The position numbers were made by a program, and so were the translations under genes. A stretch of DNA of 64,000 nt from Onchocerca volvulus (Eukaryota; Nematoda; Chromadorea; Rhabditida; Onchocercidae): assembly GCA_000499405.2 (NCBI GenBank), contig HG738138.1, positions 19,321,753-19,385,752 on the forward strand, in the 5' to 3' direction. The notes under the pieces were generated by a model. It saw nothing but the letters and a program-made list of their open reading frames with translations. It made no database searches and was not told the origin of the DNA. The first letter of the stretch is position 1. Each line of letters opens with the position of its first letter. Shown in pieces: positions 27,536 to 39,151 of the stretch.

Positions 27536-29386
27536 TTATTTTATCATTGTGATTCTCAGAAGAGGAAATTACAATCATCAAAAAAATTCAATATATGAAC
27601 CATTCTGGAATTCCATAAATATTAACCGAATTATCGAATAGTAATAGAATGAAATTCTCAATGCTCAATTTATATATGTCGGCGTCAAGTGAGATTAATG
27701 ATGTTCAAATCAAAATGTAATCAAATGAAATGATAGAACAGAGTAAGAATATCGAATCATTATTTTTCTATTATTATATGATTAAGATAAATTCATTTTC
27801 TATAAAGAAATTTTCATTAAAATGCACAACCTTTTGCAGATATTGTAACTGATATCCAAAAAATTTTAATTATTGAAAAATTTAAAATTAGAAATTATTG
27901 GACCAATTTAAGTGAGTTGTCTAACTATTATATTAATTATTATTAACAATCTGCATCGAAAAGAAAGCAAATGAAAATAATTAATTATTACAATTCTAAG
28001 TCTTAGAGAATTCTTCAATGAACCAATATCAAAAATAACATTTAGCAGAATTTCAGGTTTCAATTTTATCGAAAGCAAATCATATTTAATCATTAACATC
28101 TACAGCTATCCCTAAGAAAAAAGTGAATTCTGTAAAATCAACTGATTGTTATTACTTGCCGATTTTAGTTCTGGGGAATTCAATTACCTAACACCTTTTT
28201 TTGGAAAATTCAGGCAAATTTCGAAAGACTAATTGTTTCCGTACTACCCTCTAAGGTCGAGACTAATGAATTAGTGGAGATATATTTCCTAGGGATACTA
28301 AAACTGATTCGCCGCTATGAATTTCTGGAATTTCTATCGGACTATAATGTCTGAACCATAATATTAGATCACTCAATATATTTCAAATGATAAAGAATGA
28401 TAGCGCTCACTTCACATTGCTTTCAATTGCAATGACAATGTTTATTGCTGACATTGAAGAAATTTATTGAGTGAAATTTGATATTAATCGTCAGTAAAAG
28501 CAAAGAGAATAGATTGGAAGGAATAATACTGAATCAAAAAACAAGCAAAATTTTGTATGAAATGAATTTAACAATGCGAGAATGATAACAACGAAGGAAG
28601 AGAAGGAAATGACCTTTCAATTAATTTTGACATTTGAAGCAATCAAGTCGCAGGACTCATTACTCAAAGTGATTGACAGTTATAGGTATTTATTCTGCTA
28701 TCGCATTCCCACAACACATTGGGAACACTGTCTATGATGATTAAAAAATGAATTCCACTTTATTTTGAAATTTACTGCAATGAAATAAAAGAAAAAATAT
28801 GAGGAAACAGCTTTTTTTTAATTAATATTAGCAAATAATTATTAAAAAATTGCGCATGATTTCCAGTAAATATATTTTTTTTTCAAATATTTAGTAATGC
28901 AAAGTTACGTCAGGAAAAAGTGAAAAGGAATTTTCCATTGCTAAATACTCGAAGATAGATATTAGGCTTGCCATTTTAATGCGAACTGCATTCTCGAATA
29001 ATAATCATTCATTCCCTTTTCAACCACTTTTTTTACGAGAAATTTGAAATATATTAAAGAGAGCTTATGTCAGCTTTTCGTTGATTCGTTCTTATATTTA
29101 AAACGAACTAATTAAAGAACAAATTTGAACTAAAATTAAGTAGCAAAAAAGAATGAAGATTGGCAGCGTTCCAATGGAAGTTTGCATAGAAGACAAAGAA
29201 AAGGAAAATCAATGTTGTCTTGTCAGAGGCTCGAATGAATGAATGTCTAGTCGATGGAGTGTAATGAGGATGCTGCAAAGGAGGATGACCTTCAAGCAGA
29301 GAACGGGCAGAAGGATGAAGGTCAGCTGATATCCGAGTGTGATACCTGACCCTTTGGCCCTGCCAAAGAGCAGTTTCTTGAACGAC

Positions 29387-29440
<54 letters not shown>

Positions 29441-29482
29441 TAATAATGATAATAATGATAATAATAATAATAATAATAATAA
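29387..29482. repeat. (TAA)n microsatellite, ~32 units with TGATAA interruptions
   Basis: About 96 bases of TAA repeats with a few TGATAA interruptions in the middle. It produces artefactual poly-Ile frames on the minus strand. It is bordered by less AT-rich sequence on both sides. Confidence 0.97.
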
Positions 29483-31409
29483 ATAGCTCGATAGATTTAT
29501 TCTGTTGAGAGAAAGAAATGTCCTCTTCCTTCTCTGACCTTCTGACCTTTTCCAATCTTTCTCCTCTCCGATGACTCAAACGATAACCTCTTTATCCTCT
29601 GCCTCAATTCTCTTCCTCAAGAGTGGCTTCAAGAAGCGAATTTATTTTGTAGAATTTTCCGGACATCAAGATGCTTAACTTATACTTATCATCAAGTTAG
29701 ATGATGGATTATTGAATTTTTAGTGACGAGATCGAGATTTTAAAAAGATATTGCTATAAAATAAGTCCCATTTGATTTTTTGGTGTTATGAATTCTAATA
29801 TAATGTCATTGTCTTCAACTACACAATTATTTCTTGCTAAAAATTTTTTCTACTCAAAAGGTAAGATATAAAAAATGAAAGGACATATTAAGGCAGATAA
29901 TGACAGATTGAAATGTCGATTTTCAACAGGTTAATTGTCAATTTTCAGAAATTTTCGGCATTAGTTGAAAAACTTTTTGGAATCAACGATCCTTCTTTTG
30001 AAGGTTTTTTTTTTTTTTTGGTGTTAGCTTTATAAGCTGTTGCGACTAAAATAATTCGAATTTTTTCATTTTTTAAGAGGTACTGATTTCTTGAATTTCT
30101 TGAGATATGAGGGATCAAAAATCGACTGAGATCATTAGGCATCCTGCCAAATACAAATCAACAGTTTTTAAAATTTGTTACATTATTTATTCCACAATGA
30201 CTATTAGTAAGTGCCTATTTAAAAATTACTGCGAAGAACTTTCTTTTAAGATTTACAAGAATTACTTCAATAAGAAATACTTTGTGGACATTGTGGTCTC
30301 TGTTGGAACTCCGAAATATGGTTCAAGTGCATATTTAAACAATGACCCCATTATTTTGCGTATGATTAGCGAGAATTTTTACAAGTTTTTCAATAAAATA
30401 TTTAATTTAGTTCAATAAGCAGTTGGCTAAAAATTAAAATTTTTTTTCAGAAATGCTTTTAAAGAGAAAATGAATTCTCTGATTTTATCAAGATTATCTT
30501 CAGACAAAGTTTTAATAAATCGAAGTATTCGGATCTTTAAATCAGAATTAGTATATTTGCATCAAAAAACATTTTCGCCAATATATTCCTTCGTTCTTCA
30601 TAATCTAATTTTTACCGCATAGATAGATGGAACTTCTATCCTACGTAATGTGAAGGACAAAAAAACGACAGTAAGAATAAAAACAAGCTGAAACAAAAAA
30701 TCATTTAGATGGAATTTGAATTATTTTCGATAAAAAAAAAAAAAAAAAAAAACTGGAAACAAAAGGACACTCTTCTTTGTCACTAAAATTAAATACAACA
30801 AAAATAAAGAATACTGAGGAAAAAAAACGATAAAATGGTTTTTAAAAAAAAGTATTTCAAATAATGCTATTTCTTCCTACTTCCAGAATCAGGACAACAA
30901 TAGGCCATCATCAACAACTGGAATGAATGTTATCTTTCCTGATGGTTTATTAATCATCCGTCAACTTAATGACTTTTCTTTTTAACTCATTAAAACAAAA
31001 ATTTTTATGGCAAAAAGAAGGAATAATGAATACTAAGAAATCTTAGCTCCTTCCGATTTGATTTCACCGACAAAGAGAAAAGAATATGAGGAATAAATAT
31101 GAAACTGGAGAATTCTTCACTTCTTAGAATCTTTTCTTTTGGAAAAAGGACAGAGGAAAAAAAATTGCAAAAAATCTTCACAGCACTTTGCACTATGATG
31201 ATAAAACAAGAATACTATCCAGAAATAACTGGAATTCTTAATTTTTCAAAAAACTGAGGTATCAGTAATAAGCTGAAGAGATGGAATAAATCATACTAAG
31301 TTTTCCTCCAATGACAGCATTTATATATCTCTGTCAGGGAAGGACGACAAACTGAATTAAACTGAAGAAGCACGACATCTTATCAACCAAATATTCAGAA
31401 AACAAACTG

Positions 31410-31640
31410 CTATATATAAATAAAAATGTAAATATTCCATACAACATTTCAACTTCTTCACCGACTGATTTGAAATTTTGATACAACGTTGAATTCGAAT
31501 AGGTGCGTGTTTTCATATGGGTAAGAAGCGTGTTCAAGAACTTTCAGAGATTTAAAGTTTTGAACAAACGAACATTTACATTTTTTTTTATGTAGACTAA
31601 TTGGACCCAGCCACGCTTGGTGTGGCCGGGTCCAATAGCT
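31410..31640. mobile_element. Helitron/Helentron-like non-autonomous element, copy 2 with 3' hairpin
   Basis: The start is CTATATATAAATAAAAATGTAA. The interior shares CTTCACCGACTGATTTG and the AACGTT segment with the copy at 27370. A reverse complement of the 5' AAAAATGTAAAT motif follows near 31572. The far end holds a GC-rich hairpin at 31600-31636 with 17-base arms (15 matching positions) and a three-base loop. Sub-terminal inverted repeats plus a GC-rich hairpin at the 3' end are the hallmarks of non-autonomous Helentron-type elements. The exact terminus is not resolved: no canonical CTRR is seen directly after the hairpin. No Rep/helicase gene is present. Confidence 0.55.
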
Positions 31641-32761
31641 CGTCGATTTTTCGATTTCAATCACTTAGTTTATTTTTCGCACTTCTCAAATTAAATTTTA
31701 CAAAACTAGTTACGTAAAAAAGTTTTCATATCTCATGGACTTTCTCCTGGATAATTTTATAAAACAAAATATATGTAGTGATGTATATAGTTGAATGCCT
31801 TATGCTTCAATCTTCCATCGATTCTACCAGGTCTCATACAATCCTTTTCAAAAATTGCTAATAATATTTTAACTGATACTGCAGTATATTCAGCAGCTTT
31901 CACGCTTTATAATGTTATTAAAATAATGAGGAAAATAAATATAAAACCGGTCCGATGAGGACTGCAACTATACCAGTTCTCTTGCAAAGACCACTTTTTT
32001 ATTGGCTGCATTATCTAGAGTGAAAAATCGATGTAGCTTGGCACACAAAAGGGCATGCAGTTCCAGGTATCCAAAGCACCTTTTTGAAATCAGTAAAATC
32101 TTCCCTGTTTTATCACTACAAATGCAGACAAGAGATCTCGATTACACTTCTTTATCAAATTTCTTAAACATATTAAAGCAAAAATTTTTTAAAAAAGTAC
32201 AAAAGTGTTTTCTTTTTTTTCTAAAAAGTACAAAAAAGTCAAAAAAAAAAAGTTTTAAAGAACAAAAAAATCCATCTAGAGTTTTTTATTCAAAGAGATT
32301 TCCAAGTTTATCAAGTCCGGAAGCAATGTAGGCCAACGAAAATTCATTTTCCGAATTTTAAGGGAAAGACAACAAGAAACAATTAACTAAAGAAAACCAA
32401 CTTTCGTAAATTTACCAAATAAATATTCGAAGAGTGGAAATCATAAGCTTAGTGACCTTCTTAAATTCATGATTTGATCGCTCATAGTATTTGTCTTTTA
32501 AATCAATCAGAATAAATTCTACCTGAACAAATAAATACTTGCCCGGAAAAACCAATGATTATGATATATTTGAAATTTTCATTGTTAAATGAAAGAGAAT
32601 TCTCGACTCATAAGTCATAAAATTATTTGATGGATAACGCCACCTCTAATAATCAATTATTCATTATTATTTTTAAAATAACGGCAACGAGACTGTATTA
32701 CTAAACAATCATTTTACAGTTGGTACATCGAGAGAGACATGTTATTGTAAAGATATAGAGA

Positions 32762-32763
<2 letters not shown>

Positions 32764-32812
<49 letters not shown>
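32764..32812. repeat. 49-base poly-A tract
   Basis: An uninterrupted run of A directly preceded by GAGAAT, so that AATAAA is formed at its start. It lies about 320 bases beyond the UFL1 stop codon, on the opposite sense to that gene. It could be the tail of a retroposed sequence or simple homopolymer expansion. No target-site duplication is evident. Confidence 0.95.
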
Positions 32813-32814
<2 letters not shown>

Positions 32815-33127
32815 AAGAAATGATCACAATTGTCTAACGATGAAATTAATAAAACAAAAGTTGAAATAGCAGCTTGGATTTAGAAATCTGCTAAAAAATG
32901 AATGCTGTTCAACAATGATAGCTTTACAACTGAATAGAAGATGTTTTGAGAATGTATAAAAAAAGAAAAGTTTATCAATTCATAAAACAGAGAATAGCTT
33001 ATAAAACTACCCTTGACCAATTTTGAATGACTCAACAAAAAGAGACTATGTAAGACGGAATCCCCAGATTTATAGAATGAAAGAAGAGATGTAATAAAGG
33101 GTCAGTTAGCATCAGAAAACATATTTA

Positions 33128-36100
33128 TCACAATTCAAGTACACCGTCATCAACTGTTGGTTTCTCTACATATTCGAAACCATTCACTGCTGCCATTAAT
33201 GCCACCAGTTTTTCGTTCAGCTTTGCCATCAGATTTACATCGTCTTTAGATTGGATACTTGAAATAACCATTTTCTGGAAACTTGTTAATAATTCAGCAA
33301 GCTCCGTACTCGTTTCCGGATGCTTTTCCACCTGTAAACAGTAACAGTTTTTATCAATACAAAACATTTGCCTCTTATTAAAAAAAGAAATGGTAACACA
33401 CTCAGGGTTATTTGATGCAATGGCTAAATTGCTCTTGTGCAACATTTCTTGCTATAAAAACATTCTACCTTTGCAATTAAATGTGAAACAAATTTCCCGG
33501 AAGCGTGCACCGCAATTTTTTCATTTCTCGCCAGCAATATCAGAAGTGCTAAAAGAAGACCGGAAGGTGGATCTGTACACTCGCGTAACTGGCTCAGTAA
33601 TTGTTCTTCATAAATTTTGATCAATTCCACACTGTAAATAAGAGCGTGAAAACTCGAAATTAGCTGTTAATGATAGATGATAAAGCAGTAAAATAGGACC
33701 TCAAAATTCTATGTCTGAAACGACATCAATTTTTTGTAAAAGTAAAGTAACTTTTTGAAAATTAAATTCAGTTGAACAATTTGATGGAATTTGTTGAATT
33801 TAAATCAGATATATAAATTTTCAATCAGAAAACCTATTATTAACTTTCAATGAACAAATCCATTATAAATCTATAGTTTCTACATATCATTTATATTAGT
33901 AATAATAGACTTGCCTAAAGCAAAAGACCAGAAAATCTTATTTAAATCCATCTCCAAAAAGATAATGATTATGTGAGATAAGAAATGAACAGGATATAAA
34001 TTGTATTTTTTTTCTGCAAAAATGGAAGTAAAATTTGAAAAGAAGTAAACAAAGCATAAACCGCTGCTTTTTGTCAGGAACTTTTAAATTCAAGGCGCAA
34101 ATGGCTGATGAACAAACACCAAATACTGCATCATGGAATGATTCGAGATTCTTTGTTAACAATGCTGTGAACAATTTTTCAACTGCTGTACGATTTTCCG
34201 TATTTCCGATATTTGCTATCGTTTCATTTCGAGCCTAAAATTAAAAAGCAAAAAAAAAAAAAATGGAAATGGATCCTAAAATGGAATCTGATGTCAACTA
34301 TACAGTAAAGTCATTAAATGATGTTAATATGTTGAAGTCATCAAATTCAAGAAGAACCAGATCAGGTAGGAAAATAAGTAATGGTTTAAGTGAAAATAAT
34401 GAACAAATAATCAAGCTCATTGGCAAGAAATACATCATTAAGGCGAAATTAATTTGATTATGAAATGATAAGTAACTGCAGTACTCGTTAAATTCAAATA
34501 GTTTCCAATCAAGGTAATAATTCCTTCTTCAATATCATTTGACAAAGCAATATGAATCATTATAAATTACCTTTGTAGTAAGAGTATCAACATTCTGTGT
34601 TCTCGATATGTACGATAATACATTATTTGCAAAACGTGTGCACACTGTGCGAAGAAGATATACCTTCAGATTATCAGCTACCGTATCTGAATTTAATTCT
34701 TTCGCGAAAATTGCATATTTTCACACGAAAACTGCTCCAAGAAGTATGTTATTTGAATTTTTCAAAGATTTTTAATCACTTAAAATTTTGTATCTTTACA
34801 ACTAATAATGAATACGAGTGTTAGAATATCAGAATAATTCTTTTCTAGAGATACTGATAAAGCATCGGATCTCTTCATTCAACATAAATTTTTATAGAGA
34901 TTAGTTTTTCATTATTTTCAGAATCTAATAATATGATAAATTAAAAAACGCTTATGTAGAAATATGGCTAAAATCAACCTTCAAAAGTGGCTGCACCATC
35001 TTCAAAAATACAAATATTATTATACAATGCACGTAATGTTTCTTGCAGTTGTACATGAGAACGTTTCTGATCTTGTACAGATATCGTTTGTACATTATGT
35101 AGCAATAATTCTATTCGAGTTTTCAACAAAGTTTCTGCTTTTGTTCGTATCTGTTCAACAATATCCTCTAGCAGTTCATCTGGTATATCACTCGTCCTTT
35201 TCAATTCCATGATTAGTTCCTCCTCTGATAGTCTAATTAACAAATCTAAAATTAGAGTTAAATAAAATTTAAAAAGGAAAAGCAACCAATTTAATCGATG
35301 TTATGAATCAATTAAAATGCACTCACAGCAGCTGAGAAAAAAAGCAAATAATTTTTGATCTCCAGAAAATTTTTAAAATGAAACTATCAAGAAACTGTGA
35401 AAGAATATGAATTAATCACTATAAAAATGCATTATTCTTCAATGTCGGAACTGGAATAACAAACCTGGAGTTGAATCTTCAGCTAAAATCTGTTTCATAA
35501 CTTTCCCTTTTCCATTTTTACCTTTCTTGCCTTTCACTGCACTCCAGTCCTCATCTTGTTTCTGTAAGGAAAGTCTGGTATTTTAAAAAAAAAATTATAA
35601 ATGATAAAATATTCAGTAAAACAATGTAAATGCGTGAAGTAAGCATAAAGATCTTGCGCAACCTACTTTTTCTTGCTTTTTGGGTGCTTTTTGTTTACCC
35701 CAACTGAAAGCAATCTCTTCAGCCCGTGTATTAATCAAGCCCTCCAAACTTCTCATTGCAAATGAGTGGAGTTGCCGACTATAGATGTAGGAAGCACCGG
35801 AGACGAACAACCAATCCTTTAAAAAAACAAATATTAAAATTTGCTGTTTAAAAACAACAAATACGTCAGTGAAGCACGAATTTAATCACAAAGAAAATAT
35901 GAAATATAAATAGACAATAGATCATTCAGACAATATTCATGACAAACCTCGCTAATTTTCATCAAAAAAGTGACCGCCTGGTCAATATCTGCATTACTTT
36001 GAACAACTTCTGGCATGTGAAGTCGGATATCAACAACCGATTTGGAATTCATCTAAACATAAAACTACAATACATCTATGTTTACCATATAAATTTGCAT

Positions 36101-38238
36101 ACGAGATGGGAATTTCTAAAAGAATGTTAACTAATCTTTGAAACAAATTCTTTTCTAGCTAACCTCTTCCTTCACAGCTGTTTCGATTTCATTCCAAACT
36201 TTCATACTTATAATGGCAGATGGGAAATATATCAATGTCGAATGCTCCACATTATTCAATACTTCCTTCATATAAATCTTCGGTTCTGCTACGGAAAGTT
36301 TTTTGAATACTGCTAATTCTGAAATTGAGAATTTTGAAATATATGCTCAGCACTGAACTAAATCAATGGCTATCTAAGAATTTTGTAAAAAAGCTATTGG
36401 ATTGATTTCTAAAATCTCCAAGCAATATGCTAATGGTTAATAAATCAAAATATTACTCAATATTCCCTCTTGCAAGAAAGTCTTTAATATATACTGCTTG
36501 ACTAGAACCGTATAAATGTTTGGATGATATAGACAATGATTTGAAGTGCGAGCACCAACTATTTTCCCAGGAACCTAAAAAAACTGGTGTTTCAAAATAA
36601 TGATAAAGAATTCAAATGAATCATCAGAAATGCAGAAAATCATTATATGAAGAAACATCAAATTATAAGAATGCTACTTGGTAGTAGCTACTCTGTTGCT
36701 GTAGATACAAAAAATTTTACAGTGCAATACCTTGACATTCTAAACTATGCCCTTCTTTTCATTAGAAGCGCAAACCCTCAACTGAGCCGAAGAATTAACA
36801 AAGACAAAAGTGCAAATTAGCAATGACGTGGTAATTAATTACGTAGTGTTTTTTGCTCTTTAAACTAGTTACAAATACTATCAAAAAACTTTTTTTTATG
36901 AGACACATTTCAAAAAACTAGTTTTTATAAAAAAACCTCTTTTACTGCATCGAGCTCATCGAAAAGTGACCAAAACATTGCACTTGTTAGTTCTAATTCC
37001 GACTGAAGCCTAGCTACTGGTGTCACTCTAAAAAAGGACGATAAAATCATGGATTCTTTATTTAAATTAGTATTTCAAATAAAACAACACACAAACTTGG
37101 TCAGTCCACAAAGCATCGCTCTGATGATATTTCGCTGAGCGGATAAATAAGACCGCGTATAAAGTGCATCACCATCGCGTATAGCATCAACCTTTGAGCC
37201 AACTTCTACCAGAACTAAACTATTCAATATTTCAGTTGGCAAATCCCATGTTTTTGCTAATTGCGATATGGAAACGATGCCATCATCTATTAATCGTTCA
37301 TTCAGATCTCTGCACAACACGTTTATATAATCCCTGAAAAAGTTTACAAATTAAACCAATAAGAAAAAAAATTCAGTAAATAATACATTAGAAAAAAAAA
37401 TGGACTAAATCTAAATAAACTAAACAATTAGATTTAAAGTTACATCACTTCTAACCATAATATCATCTAAAAGTTTCATTAATAGGAATATTCACTCCTA
37501 AAAGTCAAAAAACAACCAAAGCGAATTTTTCTCCCAAAAGATCAACTATTGCTTTCTTTCTATTTATTACACTTAAACGAAAAACTATCCCAATCTCATA
37601 CAAAAGTGCTACAAATGTTGCCAAAATGAAATAACAAATCTGGAAATCAGTTCAGCGTTGCAAAGTATAAAATTCGATGACTGCTTCGAAATGATAGATA
37701 CAGCATTTTCAATGTGCTCATAATCGACATTCAAAGTATGAGCTAAATCACATATTGAAACGCGACCTTCTAAAACAAAGAAGTAACATTTATTAAATAC
37801 TCCACACCCGGTCATCTTTTCTTTTTCAGTTTTTACTGAATAATAAGTATACGATTATGTTTTTACATGGAGCTACCAAACCGACCCGACTGCAGATAGA
37901 AAGAGACAAAAATTACCTCGACCGATGCATTCATTTTTCACTTCATTGAGCAAATGATTCCGAGTAACATATTCCTTACCATCAGTGGTGAACAGAATAT
38001 CGATAGCTTTTGATTTGATTAGCATCGATATCAACTCCACGCAATTATTCTCAGACAGTCTGAAAAAAAGTGTCGAGTGCCAAATTATAGTAGCAGAAAG
38101 CATCAATTTTATTGCTTCGTTTTAAATCTCAAATGAATTTTAAAAAGAAGGCAATAAATACTTTTTCGAATTCTCGGCAAGTTGTATTCGCTGAAAATCA
38201 GCTGCCAGACGCTGTATATCTGCCCATGTTGCACTCAT
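33128..38238 (-). CDS. UFL1: E3 UFM1-protein ligase 1 (UFL1), about 15 exons
   Basis: UFL1 is the ligase scaffold that with DDRGK1 and CDK5RAP3 transfers UFM1 to targets such as ribosomal protein uL24 at the ER. The first exon (38238-38162) encodes MSATWADIQRLAADFQR, very close to the family N-terminus. The second (from 38059) continues LSENNCVELI and DGKEYVT in register with the human protein. Later exons, at about 37.74-37.64, 37.32-37.10, 37.03-36.94, 36.57-36.46, 36.32-36.16, 36.05-35.95, 35.82-35.67, 35.57-35.47, 35.25-34.98, 34.69-34.57, 34.24-34.07, 33.63-33.47 and 33.33-33.13 kb, follow the family order. They cover N-terminal winged-helix repeats, a central helical region, a Lys/Gly-rich linker (about 35540-35480) and the C-terminal helical domain with LRALYNNICIFE (human LYNNIRLFEKG). 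Exon edges after the second are approximate. An acceptor nine bases before the ATG (38247) suggests SL trans-splicing. Confidence 0.93.
34263..34457 (+). other. Antisense 64-codon ORF inside a UFL1 intron (doubtful gene)
   Basis: The ORF starts with ATG directly after an A run. It encodes a hydrophilic peptide rich in Asn, Ser, Lys and Met, with a basic RRTRSGRK cluster in the middle. It lies in the intron between UFL1 exons ending near 34569 and starting near 34236. The composition is less Phe/Ile-driven than most chance frames nearby, but there is no homology, no splice support and no promoter evidence. It is more likely chance than a gene. Confidence 0.15.
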
Positions 38239-38338
38239 TGTCTCAAGCTGAAATGTTTCTTTGGAAAAGAATTAAACACAAACATTAATATGCCAAATTA
38301 CTCAATCCAAATGTCATGTTGGTTTTTTATTGCAGTTT

Positions 38339-39151
38339 TTAAAATTTAAATAATTTACTATACAACTTCGAGAAATCCGGCCGTAATGCACAAGCTGTCT
38401 AATTTATTTTTCTGATTTCGTTAAAATTTCTATTTCTCTTATTTCATAAATATTAGCCCATTAATTTCTTTCAGGTATTTTTTAAATTTCCAACAAACGA
38501 ATAATGGAAGATGCTAAGATAATTACAACACGTAATTTGTTATCCTTTTATCGTATGAAAAACGATATCACAGATGCATATTATTAAGGAATTACTAATG
38601 TCTCATGAAGACATGATTAACAAGTTAATAAATTAATGAATTGGCGCAAAAAAAAAAGCATAACCCGCTGAGAACAATAGCAACAATGGTCTGTCACATT
38701 CAAAATCCCGAAAAAAACCGGATTTTTTGAAATTTTAAATAAAATTCAAATTTACATTACTTGATAACTAAGAAATCACGGGAACAATTGTCAGCATAAT
38801 CTGATAAGTGAACAGAATAAGAAAATGATGGAATGAATCAATAAATCATGGTTAAAAAAATGCATCTCATGTACACGAGAAAAAATGCAGACCAGGAGAA
38901 TCTATACTGGAACTTGAGTGAATTTAGGAACAGAAAAAAAGGAGAAAGAATTGATGCTAATGATTTAATATACCTGGATAATGTATATCAAATAAGCATT
39001 GCATATTATCATATATTTTAGACAATGCAGCCTCACGCGAGAGGTAGTTCACTCCGATGACATTCACGGCAGCATCAATAAGTTTGAGAAATAAATTTTT
39101 AGTAAAAGTCTGAGATAAGTGAAAATTACAATCAAATCCATCACTCTTCAT
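38339..39151 (-). CDS. Candidate 77-codon two-exon small ORF between COG2 and UFL1
   Basis: Exon a is 39151-38974 and exon b is 38394-38339; the GT-AG join keeps phase 1. The ATG overlaps the COG2 stop as ATGA. The peptide reads like protein rather than chance: LFLKLIDAAVNVIGV, then LSREAALSKIYDNMQ, then CALRPDFSKLYSK at the end. A strong acceptor (TTATCTCAG at 39114) lies inside exon a, so the real exon may begin at 39113 and belong to an alternative COG2 3' end or to a separate transcript. The stop is about 100 bases upstream of the UFL1 ATG. I do not recognise a family. Same-strand placement between two genes would fit an operon member or a downstream COG2 exon. Confidence 0.35.

Larger units (their letters stand above)
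13403..33127. other. Gene-poor block of nearly 20 kb
   Basis: No exon with recognisable protein homology or a phase-consistent exon chain could be supported on either strand. The block is AT-rich with many homopolymer runs. Short stretches are visibly less AT-rich: 13630-13900, 20880-21490, 23990-24530 and 29160-29590. The longest ATG-started ORF noticed is 30107-30418 (plus, 103 codons), dominated by Lys, Asn, Ile, Phe and Tyr as expected of random AT-rich sequence. The part adjoining 13403 should hold the promoter and any upstream 5' UTR exon of the YYDP-repeat gene. The part adjoining 33127 should hold the UFL1 3' UTR. Repeats inside are listed separately. Confidence 0.6.

Noticed and set aside
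29322..29579. Minus-strand ORF with a long poly-Ile run
   Set aside because: It is a translation of the TAA microsatellite and has no coding character outside it.
32002..32331. 109-codon plus-strand ORF rich in Lys and Phe
   Set aside because: It is driven by poly-A and poly-T runs (KKSKKK stretches). No domain, no splice context.
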